Below, one piece after another: positions 1-4,839 of a stretch of DNA of 5,832 nucleotides; positions within the stretch are counted from its first letter, which is position 1, and each line of letters starts with the position of its first letter. The DNA lies in NCBI GenBank assembly GCA_003567055.1, contig PXAW01000245.1, forward strand, positions 1-5,832, read 5' to 3'. The notes beneath the pieces were generated by a model that saw only the letters and a program-made list of their open reading frames with translations, had not been told where the DNA came from and searched no databases. This DNA is from Hyphomicrobiales bacterium (GTDB taxonomy: Bacteria > Pseudomonadota > Alphaproteobacteria > Rhizobiales > Beijerinckiaceae). A program made the translations under genes and the position numbers.

Positions 1-333
1 CGGCTCCTGCGCCGTGATGCCGAAAGCGGCGGCCTCGCGCATGGCATGGGCGCGCTCGCCGGCTGCGATCAGCGATTTCGAGGGGACGCAACCGGCATTG
101 AGGCAATCACCGCCCATCGCGCCGCGCTCGATCAGCACCACCGGCACGCCGAACGAAGCTGCGATCGCCGCGACGGAAAGCCCGCCCGACCCGGCGCCGA
201 TGACGCACAGATCGGTTCGGATCTCGCGCTTCTTTGCCCCGGTCGCAGGAGCCGCATCGTTCCCGGCTGGCTGCGTCGTGACTGCCTCCGGCTTGGTCGC
301 CGTCGCCTTCGCCGTCGCCTGATCATCGGCCAT
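1..333 (-). CDS. Pyridine nucleotide-disulfide oxidoreductase, mercuric reductase/lipoamide dehydrogenase-like (N-terminal part, runs off left edge)
   Basis: The visible 111 residues are the FAD-binding start of a flavoprotein disulfide reductase, which would pass electrons from NAD(P)H through FAD to a redox-active cysteine pair in the cytoplasm. Seen: a dinucleotide-binding GAGSGG at residues 46-51, the acidic end of the second strand (LIER, E69) that contacts the FAD ribose, and the signature GGDCLNAGCVPSKS with cysteines 77 and 82 in CxxxxC spacing. The asparagine and GCVPSK form fit the mercuric reductase/lipoamide dehydrogenase class better than thioredoxin reductase. Residues 1-36 are an Ala/Thr/Pro/Lys-rich extension without recognisable fold. 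The ATG at 333 is chosen because GAGGTG lies 4 bases upstream and no other Met occurs before the FAD motif. The C-terminal half is outside the window, so substrate class (Hg2+, lipoamide, transhydrogenase, other) cannot be settled. It lies downstream of terC on the same strand. Confidence 0.88.
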   Translation of the reverse strand, partial: MADDQATAKATATKPEAVTTQPAGNDAAPATGAKKREIRTDLCVIGAGSGGLSVAAIAASFGVPVVLIERGAMGGDCLNAGCVPSKSLIAAGERAHAMREAAAFGITAQEP

Positions 334-337
334 GAAT

Positions 338-343
338 CACCTC
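338..343 (-). promoter_or_regulatory. Ribosome binding site of the oxidoreductase gene
   Basis: On the minus strand GAGGTG is followed by ATTC and the ATG at 333. The match to the anti-Shine-Dalgarno sequence supports this start over any internal one, although the spacing of 4 bases is on the short side. Confidence 0.6.
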
Positions 344-359
344 ACTGAATTGGAATAGG

Positions 360-375
360 GCCGCAAAACTGCGGC
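360..375 (-). other. Small hairpin in the terC-oxidoreductase gap
   Basis: GCCGCA (360-365) pairs perfectly with TGCGGC (370-375) across a 4-base loop. It lies between the terC stop and the oxidoreductase start, 26 bases upstream of the latter. No T tract follows on the minus strand, so it does not look like an intrinsic terminator. Function unknown; it could shape the oxidoreductase leader or be chance in GC-rich DNA. Confidence 0.3.
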
Positions 376-429
376 AGCGACAAGGGTTTCGCTTATACGG
401 GCGCAATCGTTTCGTCGAGACACGCCATT

Positions 430-445
430 GTGAGCGCGCGCTCAC
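430..445. repeat. 16-base perfect palindrome overlapping the terC stop codon
   Basis: GTGAGCGCGCGCTCAC reads the same on both strands; bases 442-444 form the terC stop codon on the minus strand. In RNA it could fold as a 6-bp stem with a GCGC loop. It has the size and symmetry of a TetR-type dimer operator, and it sits about 97 bases upstream of the oxidoreductase start, but no regulator is visible here. There is no T tract, so an intrinsic terminator is unlikely. Confidence 0.45.
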
Positions 446-1446
446 GGCGCGCCGGAACTGTCACGCGCGGTCTTCCACAGCGAAAAGCCCACCCCGCCGG
501 CGAGAATGGTGAGGGTGACGCCGAGCGAGATCGCGGGATCGACCTTGCCGTAAATGTGCGTCCAGAAGACTTTCGCACCGATGAAGACGAGCACCAACGC
601 AAGCGCGTATTGCAGGTAAAGGAACCGGTGCACCATCGCCGCGAGGGCGAAATACAGAGCCCGCAGGCCGAGAATCGCCATGATATTGGCCGTGTAGACG
701 ATATAGGTGTCGGTGGTGATGGCGAAGATCGCCGGCACCGAATCGACGGCGAAGATCAGATCCGCCAGATTGATCACCGCGAGCGCCAGAAACAGCGGCG
801 TCGCGACGATCACCATCCGCCCGGACCGGGCATCGCGTTCGCGCACGAAGAATTTCTCGCCATGAAGCCGGTCCGAGACGCGCATGTAGCGCTTCATGAA
901 GCGTACGACGGGGTTTTGCGCGATATCGGGCTCGCGTTCCTCGGCAATGAGCATACGCAGGCCGGTGAAAACGAGGAAGGCGCCGAAAACGAGCAGCACC
1001 CAGTCATGGCGCTGCACGAGTGCGGCGCCGAAACCGATCATCAGGCCCCGCAGAACGATCACCGCGAGGATACCCCAGAGCAGGGCGCGGTACTGGTATT
1101 TTCGCGGGATGGCGAAATAGCCGAAGATCAGCGAGATCACGAAGACATTGTCGACGGAGAGCATCTTCTCGAGGAAATATCCGGTAAAGAACGCCATTCC
1201 GGCATGGGTGCCGTCACTCGTCGTGATCAGGCCGCGCCCGTAGGCCCACCAGATCAAGGCCCCGAAAGCCATCGCGATGGCGATGTAGAAAGCCGAGAGC
1301 ACGAGGCTCTCGAGCAGGCCGAGGGCGCGGTTGTGCCGGTGCAGGATCCCCAGATCGAAGGCCAGCAGAACCAGCACGATGGCGATGAAACCGCCCCACA
1401 TCCAGAGCGGTTTCGAAAGCCAGACGATGAAGAGAAGATCGATCAT
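442..1446 (-). CDS. TerC/Alx family integral membrane protein (putative metal ion exporter)
   Basis: A 334-residue polytopic inner-membrane protein of the TerC family. Alx, the closest characterised type (321 residues in E. coli), is linked to Mn2+ export and alkaline response; TerC proteins are also tied to tellurite resistance and to metalation of exported enzymes. Seen: hydrophobic segments near residues 15-31, 47-68, 98-114, 121-141, 147-166, 212-234, 237-250, 252-271, 276-291 and 305-324. The two family hallmarks are SVDNVFVISLIF (D99, N100) and NLADLIFAVDSVPA (D229, D235), with a GAK (K292) late in the protein; acidic residues within membrane segments are expected to bind the metal. A charged cytoplasmic loop spans about 168-211. 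ATG at 1446 is chosen because the family similarity begins just there; the 46-codon extension to 1584 looks non-coding. No good Shine-Dalgarno precedes 1446, so the start is the weakest part of this call. Confidence 0.9.
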   Translation of the reverse strand: MIDLLFIVWLSKPLWMWGGFIAIVLVLLAFDLGILHRHNRALGLLESLVLSAFYIAIAMAFGALIWWAYGRGLITTSDGTHAGMAFFTGYFLEKMLSVDNVFVISLIFGYFAIPRKYQYRALLWGILAVIVLRGLMIGFGAALVQRHDWVLLVFGAFLVFTGLRMLIAEEREPDIAQNPVVRFMKRYMRVSDRLHGEKFFVRERDARSGRMVIVATPLFLALAVINLADLIFAVDSVPAIFAITTDTYIVYTANIMAILGLRALYFALAAMVHRFLYLQYALALVLVFIGAKVFWTHIYGKVDPAISLGVTLTILAGGVGFSLWKTARDSSGAP

Positions 1447-1585
1447 GCCGTACGGACCGGGTTGCCGGCTCCAGCGACGTGCCCCGGCTGCGACATCACG
1501 CCTGCTGCATGCATGCGCCGGAGGGGCCCGGTCACCGCAATGCACTTGTGCGCGTGAAATCCGTTTCTGGCAATACGTGAACATT

Positions 1586-1639
1586 CAGGCGCAGAAGCCG
1601 GCACCGTCTGGGCCGGCAGATGCGCCCTGCCGCTTTTTT
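1586..1639 (+). terminator. Structured RNA element ending in a T6 tract (intrinsic terminator or 3' end of a small RNA)
   Basis: Two alternative folds are visible. The long fold pairs CAGGCGCA (1586-1593) with TGCGCCCTG (1621-1629, one bulged C) around an inner GCCGGC/GCCGGC stem (1597-1602 with 1612-1617). The short fold pairs CGGCAG (1614-1619) with CTGCCG (1627-1632) and is followed by C and six Ts (1634-1639), the form of an intrinsic terminator. The two folds share bases and exclude each other. No plus-strand gene ends just before it. It could end transcription entering antisense from terC, or end a short non-coding RNA. A poor promoter-like pair lies at 1546-1551 (TTGTGC) and 1571-1576 (CAATAC), 19 bases apart. 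Confidence 0.45.
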
Positions 1640-1691
1640 GGGCGACTGGCTGGAACTTGCCGTGTGCGCAGGCCGGTTCTGCCCAAGTTAT

Positions 1692-1708
1692 TATCACGAA
1701 TCGTGGTA
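1692..1708. promoter_or_regulatory. Operator-like inverted repeat upstream of the importer promoter
   Basis: TATCACGA and TCGTGGTA flank one central A; seven of eight positions are complementary. It ends 6 bases before the candidate -35 box of the importer, and its left edge overlaps a minus-strand GATAAT (1695-1690) that could be a -10 box toward terC, although no matching -35 box is present. The symmetry suggests a dimeric regulator acting on one or both directions. I do not recognise the regulator. Confidence 0.35.
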
Positions 1709-1714
1709 TGGCGC

Positions 1715-1743
1715 TTGACCTGAGGGCGATTTGGCTTTGCAAT
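1715..1743 (+). promoter_or_regulatory. Candidate sigma-70-type promoter of the ABC importer
   Basis: TTGACC (1715-1720; five of six to TTGACA) is 17 bases from TGCAAT (1738-1743; four of six to TATAAT). The spacing is optimal and this is the best pair I found on the plus strand before the importer. It would start transcription near 1750 and give a leader of nearly 290 bases. Confidence 0.35.
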
Positions 1744-1854
1744 TGTTGCGCCTGCATCATGCTGCCTCGTCTGCACGATCTGCGGCGTTCCGCTAGGGAA
1801 TCAAGCCTCCTTTCCCCGGCGGCATTCCGCGCGTGCCGGCGTATCGGCTGATCA

Positions 1855-1871
1855 TCCGGCGCGTCGCCGGA
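1855..1871 (+). other. Leader hairpin upstream of the binding-protein gene
   Basis: TCCGGCG (1855-1861) and CGCCGGA (1865-1871) form a perfect 7-bp stem with a CGT loop. A second, weaker stem follows at once: AGGTG (1877-1881) with CACCT (1888-1892), loop TGCAAG. Neither has a T tract and neither covers the ribosome binding site at 2022-2027. Role unknown. Confidence 0.35.
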
Positions 1872-1993
1872 GAGGCAGGTGTGCAAGCACCTCGAAATAT
1901 TCGCTTTGCCGTCATGTCCGAGCCGCAACCGTCGTCATCATCTGCCTGTCCCGGTCACCGGTTCGCGCATCCTGCGCAGCCGCGAGCCGAAAC

Positions 1994-2021
1994 TGAACCA
2001 GCCGTCATTGAACCAGCCGTC
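1994..2021 (+). repeat. 13-base direct repeat just upstream of the importer start
   Basis: TGAACCAGCCGTC occurs at 1994-2006 and again at 2009-2021, a 15-base period, ending directly before the Shine-Dalgarno sequence. It is exact over 13 bases. It may be a recent small tandem duplication or a two-site binding region in the leader. Confidence 0.6.
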
Positions 2022-2027
2022 GAGGAG
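2022..2027 (+). promoter_or_regulatory. Ribosome binding site of the binding-protein gene
   Basis: GAGGAG lies 9 bases before the ATG at 2037. It decides this start over the in-frame ATGs at 1833 and 1914, which would put a disordered, non-signal stretch ahead of the signal peptide. Confidence 0.65.
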
Positions 2028-2036
2028 ACCGTCACG

Positions 2037-3119
2037 ATGCCCCACCTGCCCGCACCCGCACTGCGTTCGCTCACACGCCGTCTGCTGCTCTCCACCTTCG
2101 CTGCCGGCCTGGCCGTGACGGCAGGGATCGGCGGGCTCGTGGCGGGTTCCACCGCCGCCGAGGCGCAGACGCCGATCCGCTTCACGCTGGACTGGCGCTT
2201 CGAGGGCCCCTCCGCCCCCTTCCTCGCCGCGATCGAGAAGGGCTATTTCGCGGAAGAAGGCCTCGAGGTCACCATCGATTCCGGCGCGGGCTCACTCGAA
2301 TCGATCCCGCGTGTGGCGACGGGCCCCTATGACATGGGCTTCGGTGACATCAACTCGCTGATCCGCTTCCGTGACCAGAATCCGGAAGTCGGCGTCAAGG
2401 CGGTGATGATGGTCTATAACCGCCCGCCCTTCGCCATTGTCGGGCGCGCAAGCCGCGGCATCACCGAGGATATCGAGAGCCTGCGCGGCAAGCGCTTCGG
2501 CGCTCCGGCCCCCGATGCCGCCTTCGCGCAATGGCCCATTTTCGCCGATGTCAACGATATCGACGCGGAAGAATGGGAGATGACCTTCGAGAATGTCGGC
2601 TTCCCGGTACGTGAGCCGATGCTCGCCCAGGGCGAGGTCGATGCGGTGTTCGGCTTTGCCATGTCCTCGGCCGTCAACCTCGCCGCACGCGGCGTGCCGA
2701 TGGACGATATCGTGGTGCTCAACATGGGCGATTACGGCGTCGAGCTCTACGGCAACGTGATCATGGCGAGCCCCGAGCTCATGGAAGAGAACCCGGAAGC
2801 GATCGAGGGTTTCCTGCGCGCCTTCATCCGGGGCCTGCGTGACGTGGTCGCCAATCCCGACGAGGGCGCCGGTTTCGTGATCCAGTACAACGACGTCGCC
2901 CGCCGCGATGTCGAGCGCGATCGCCTGGAGATGACGATCGAGAACAACATCATCACCGACGAGGTTCGCGAGAACGGCTTCGGCGATGTCGATCCGGAGC
3001 GTTTCGAAGTCGCGCTCGACCAGATCGGGCTGACCTTCGAATTCGCCAACCGCCCGGCACTGGAAGACATCTTCACCAATGAATTCCTGCCGCCGCTGGA
3101 AGACCGCCGCTTCGACTGA
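2037..3119 (+). CDS. ABC transporter periplasmic substrate-binding protein, SsuA/THI5-like (NMT1 superfamily)
   Basis: A 360-residue secreted protein that would capture a small organic solute in the periplasm and deliver it to the permease/ATPase encoded next. Residues 1-43 are a signal sequence: a twin-arginine-like TRRLLLS (R14, R15), a long Ala/Gly/Val/Leu core, and an A-E-A site before Q44. The mature start IRFTLDWRFEG with GYFAEEGLEV is typical of the family that binds thiamine precursors, nitrate, sulfonates and taurine; LDW (51-53) resembles ThiY-like proteins. Later family marks are the LRGKRFGAP step and the repeated EVDAVFGF strand. The protein is strongly acidic, notably in its C-terminal third. 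It is first in the operon, 101 bases before the ATPase, which is common for binding proteins made in excess. The substrate is not evident: the Cys-rich THI5 motif is absent, and no TPP or FMN riboswitch precedes it. Confidence 0.9.
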   Translation: MPHLPAPALRSLTRRLLLSTFAAGLAVTAGIGGLVAGSTAAEAQTPIRFTLDWRFEGPSAPFLAAIEKGYFAEEGLEVTIDSGAGSLESIPRVATGPYDMGFGDINSLIRFRDQNPEVGVKAVMMVYNRPPFAIVGRASRGITEDIESLRGKRFGAPAPDAAFAQWPIFADVNDIDAEEWEMTFENVGFPVREPMLAQGEVDAVFGFAMSSAVNLAARGVPMDDIVVLNMGDYGVELYGNVIMASPELMEENPEAIEGFLRAFIRGLRDVVANPDEGAGFVIQYNDVARRDVERDRLEMTIENNIITDEVRENGFGDVDPERFEVALDQIGLTFEFANRPALEDIFTNEFLPPLEDRRFD

Positions 3120-3130
3120 ACCTCCCGCTC

Positions 3131-3153
3131 CGGCATCGCAGGTCGCGATGCCG
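3131..3153 (+). other. First hairpin in the binding protein-ATPase gap
   Basis: CGGCATCGC (3131-3139) and GCGATGCCG (3145-3153) form a perfect 9-bp stem with loop AGGTC, 12 bases after the binding-protein stop codon. No T tract follows. Hairpins in this place often protect the upstream message from 3' exonucleases and so raise binding-protein output over the membrane components; that role is inferred here. Confidence 0.6.
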
Positions 3154-3173
3154 ATCCAACCAGCCGATCCTCT

Positions 3174-3197
3174 CCCCCGGGCATATCCGCCCGGGGG
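3174..3197 (+). other. Second, very GC-rich hairpin in the binding protein-ATPase gap
   Basis: CCCCCGGGC (3174-3182) and GCCCGGGGG (3189-3197) form a perfect 9-bp stem of only G-C pairs with loop ATATCC. It ends 12 bases before the ATPase Shine-Dalgarno sequence. Without a T tract it would be a partial block or message stabiliser rather than a full intrinsic terminator, letting some transcription reach the ATPase and permease genes. Confidence 0.6.
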
Positions 3198-3209
3198 CGA
3201 CTCCTGCCC

Positions 3210-3213
3210 GGAG
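3210..3213 (+). promoter_or_regulatory. Ribosome binding site that sets the TTG start of the ATPase
   Basis: GGAG is 7 bases before the TTG at 3221. No ATG or GTG in the same frame lies between this site and the conserved start of the ATPase domain, so TTG is the best start. Confidence 0.55.
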
Positions 3214-3220
3214 CCGTGTC

Positions 3221-4012
3221 TTGCCCGCCTTCGTCGATATCCATGACGTCACCCATATCTATGCCGGATCCGAGGACGGGCAGCCTGCCGTCGAGGGGAT
3301 GACCATCAAGGTCCGGGAGGGTGAGTTTGCAGCCATCGTCGGCCCCTCCGGCTGCGGCAAATCCACGGTGATGAAGCTCGCCACCGGCCTGCAATTCCCC
3401 GCAAAGGGCACCATCATCGTCGATGGCCAGCAGGTGACCGCGCCGGTCAAGCTCGCCGGCATGGCCTTCCAGAACCCGGTGATGCTGCCCTGGCGCACCA
3501 CCTTGAAGAACCTGCTGCTGCCGCTCGAGATCGTGCAGCCGCATCGCCGGCGCCTGCGCAGCCATCGCAAGGAATACGAGGCCCGCGCCGAGGCGCTGCT
3601 CGCCCAGGTCGGGCTCGCCGGGCAGGGCTCGAAATTCCCCTGGCAGCTTTCCGGCGGCATGCAGCAGCGCGCCTCGCTCTGCCGCGCCCTGATCCACGAG
3701 CCCAAGCTGCTGATGCTCGACGAGCCCTTCGGTGCGCTCGACGCCTTCACGCGCGAGGAACTCTGGGGCATCATCCGCGATCTGCACGCCGCCCAGCGCT
3801 TCACCGTGATCCTCGTCACGCATGATCTGCGCGAAGCGGTCTTCCTCGCCGACCGGGTCTTCTGCATGAGCGCCCGGCCCGGGCGGATCATCGCCGAGCG
3901 CAAGATCGACCTGCCGCGCCCGCGCGACATCGAGATCACCTATACCCAGAAATTCATCGACATCGTCCACGAGCTGCGCGGCCATATCGCCACCGCGCGC
4001 GAGGCGGCCTGA
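3221..4012 (+). CDS. ABC transporter ATP-binding protein, SsuB/TauB-type
   Basis: A 263-residue cytoplasmic ATPase that would power import by the adjacent permease. All catalytic elements are present in order: Walker A GPSGCGKST (41-49), Q-loop glutamine Q84 in AFQNPVMLPW, signature LSGGMQQR (143-150), Walker B LLMLDEP (163-169), D-loop GALD (171-174) and switch histidine H201 in VTHD. The PVMLPWRT stretch after the Q-loop is typical of the nitrate/sulfonate/taurine subfamily, where it meets the permease coupling helix. An Arg/His-rich helix (about 107-120) lies between Q-loop and signature; its length is ordinary. Translation starts at TTG with GGAG 7 bases upstream. The next in-frame Met is residue 27, too late for the first beta strand. 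The TGA is 17 bases before the permease ATG, so the two are surely cotranscribed. A rare start codon may lower output relative to the binding protein. Confidence 0.93.
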   Translation: MPAFVDIHDVTHIYAGSEDGQPAVEGMTIKVREGEFAAIVGPSGCGKSTVMKLATGLQFPAKGTIIVDGQQVTAPVKLAGMAFQNPVMLPWRTTLKNLLLPLEIVQPHRRRLRSHRKEYEARAEALLAQVGLAGQGSKFPWQLSGGMQQRASLCRALIHEPKLLMLDEPFGALDAFTREELWGIIRDLHAAQRFTVILVTHDLREAVFLADRVFCMSARPGRIIAERKIDLPRPRDIEITYTQKFIDIVHELRGHIATAREAA

Positions 4013-4029
4013 TCGGGAGAGCGCGGATC

Positions 4030-4809
4030 ATGGCCGCCAGACGCACACGCACCACCCTCATCCTCGCCCCCTGGATCTTCACCCTCGGCTTCTTCGTCGT
4101 CTGGGAGATCGTGGTGCGGGCCTTCGGCATATCGAGCTTCGTGCTGCCGGCACCGACGCTGATCGCCGATTCGATCTATCAGTATCACACGCAGCTTCTG
4201 CGCCATTCCTTTCACACCGCCTGGATGACGCTTGCCGGATTCGGCCTCGCGGTGGTGTTCGGGCTGCTGCTCGGCATGGCGCTCGGCGCCTCGCGGATCG
4301 TGCATGCGGGGACCTATCCGCTGCTGGTGGGCTTCAACGCAATTCCCAAGGTCGCCGTGGTGCCGATCCTGGTGATCTGGTTCGGTGTCGGCTGGCAGCC
4401 GCCGGTGCTCACCGCCTTCCTGATCTCGTTCTTCCCCATCGTGGTGAACGTCGCCACCGGCCTCGCCACGATCGAGCCGGAGACCGAGGACGTGCTGCGC
4501 GCGCTCGGCGCCTCCAAGCGCGACATCATCGTCAAGGTCGGGATTCCGCGCGCCATGCCGTATTTCTTCGGCTCGCTCAAGGTCGCGATCACGCTGGCCT
4601 ATGTCGGCTCGGTGATCGCCGAGTACAACGCCTCGAATGTCGGGGTCGGCAATCTGATGGCCCGCGCCAGCGCCGATTTCAACGTGCCTTTGCTCTGGGC
4701 CGCGCTGATCGCCCTCGCGGTGCTCGGCGTGATCATGTATGCCGCCACGGCGCTCGTCGAGAAGCGCATGACCGGCTGGGCCCAGCGCTCGCAATTCGCG
4801 GCGCAGTAA
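4030..4809 (+). CDS. ABC transporter permease, SsuC/TauC-type (BPD_transp_1)
   Basis: A 259-residue inner-membrane protein forming, as a dimer, the channel of this importer. Hydrophobic segments lie near 9-30, 64-88, 97-121, 124-145, 178-198 and 219-244, giving the usual six spans. The EAA-type coupling loop is at about 153-175, with ALGASKRDIIVKVGIP carrying the invariant Gly (160) and the I-P ending that docks into the ATPase. The FVLPAPTLI stretch after the first span and NAIPKVAVVPILVIWFG in the third are standard for SsuC/TauC relatives. Start ATG at 4030 has GGAG (4016-4019) 10 bases upstream and follows the ATPase stop by 17 bases. It is last in the operon and convergent with the nucleotidyltransferase. 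Complete, with no missing motif; the substrate must be inferred from the binding protein. Confidence 0.93.
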   Translation: MAARRTRTTLILAPWIFTLGFFVVWEIVVRAFGISSFVLPAPTLIADSIYQYHTQLLRHSFHTAWMTLAGFGLAVVFGLLLGMALGASRIVHAGTYPLLVGFNAIPKVAVVPILVIWFGVGWQPPVLTAFLISFFPIVVNVATGLATIEPETEDVLRALGASKRDIIVKVGIPRAMPYFFGSLKVAITLAYVGSVIAEYNASNVGVGNLMARASADFNVPLLWAALIALAVLGVIMYAATALVEKRMTGWAQRSQFAAQ

Positions 4810-4839
4810 AGCGGACAATGATCTGGATCAGCGCGCTTT
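4808..4839. terminator. Nested inverted repeat spanning both convergent stop codons (candidate two-way terminator)
   Basis: Outer arms AAAGCG (4808-4813) and CGCTTT (4834-4839) enclose inner arms TGATC (4819-4823) and GATCA (4826-4830). The structure includes the permease TAA and the nucleotidyltransferase TGA. The A and T ends give a short U run on each strand, as expected of a two-way terminator, but the T runs are only three long and the interior loop is uneven. Confidence 0.35.

Larger units (their letters stand above)
1447..2036. other. 590-base divergent intergenic region between terC and the ABC importer
   Basis: No gene is convincing here: frames open on either strand have no family resemblance and end arbitrarily. 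The region holds a plus-strand structured element with a T6 tract (1586-1639), an inverted repeat (1692-1708), a candidate plus-strand promoter (1715-1743), leader hairpins at 1855-1871 and 1877-1892, and a direct repeat at 1994-2021. On the terC side I looked for the manganese-sensing yybP-ykoY riboswitch that precedes many alx genes and saw neither its GGGGAGUA nor its GAGACC core. On the importer side I saw no TPP or FMN riboswitch core. A GCATGCATGC palindrome lies at 1508-1517 in the terC leader. Confidence 0.6.

Noticed and set aside
392..420. Minus-strand TATAAG (397-392) as a -10 box for the oxidoreductase
   Set aside because: The hexamer is good, but at 17-base spacing the -35 position reads TCTCGA, which does not resemble a -35 box.
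430..1557. 375-codon open frame on the plus strand opposite terC
   Set aside because: It is antisense to a gene with clear family motifs, its product is an unnatural His/Asp/Glu/Arg-rich string, and such shadow frames are expected in GC-rich DNA.
1447..1720. yybP-ykoY manganese riboswitch in the terC leader
   Set aside because: Neither conserved core was found on reading the minus strand; a covariance scan would settle it.
1443..1928. 161-codon minus-strand frame through the intergenic region
   Set aside because: Arg/Ser/Ala-rich product without features, overlapping terC's leader and the importer leader; no ribosome binding site support.
1833..2036. N-terminal extension of the binding protein from ATG 1833 or 1914
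   Set aside because: It would bury the signal peptide behind a disordered stretch, and GAGGAG with good spacing supports 2037.
2747..3985. 412-codon minus-strand frame opposite the binding-protein and ATPase genes
   Set aside because: Its low-complexity product has no family features and covers two well-supported genes on the other strand.
3940..4818. 292-codon minus-strand frame opposite the permease
   Set aside because: The His/Asp/Gly/Arg-rich product is the antisense image of a conserved permease.
4816..4836. TPP-riboswitch-like string TGATCTGGAT near the importer's end
   Set aside because: It matches only a short piece of the THI box, the other conserved arms are missing, and it overlaps two stop codons at the wrong end of the operon.
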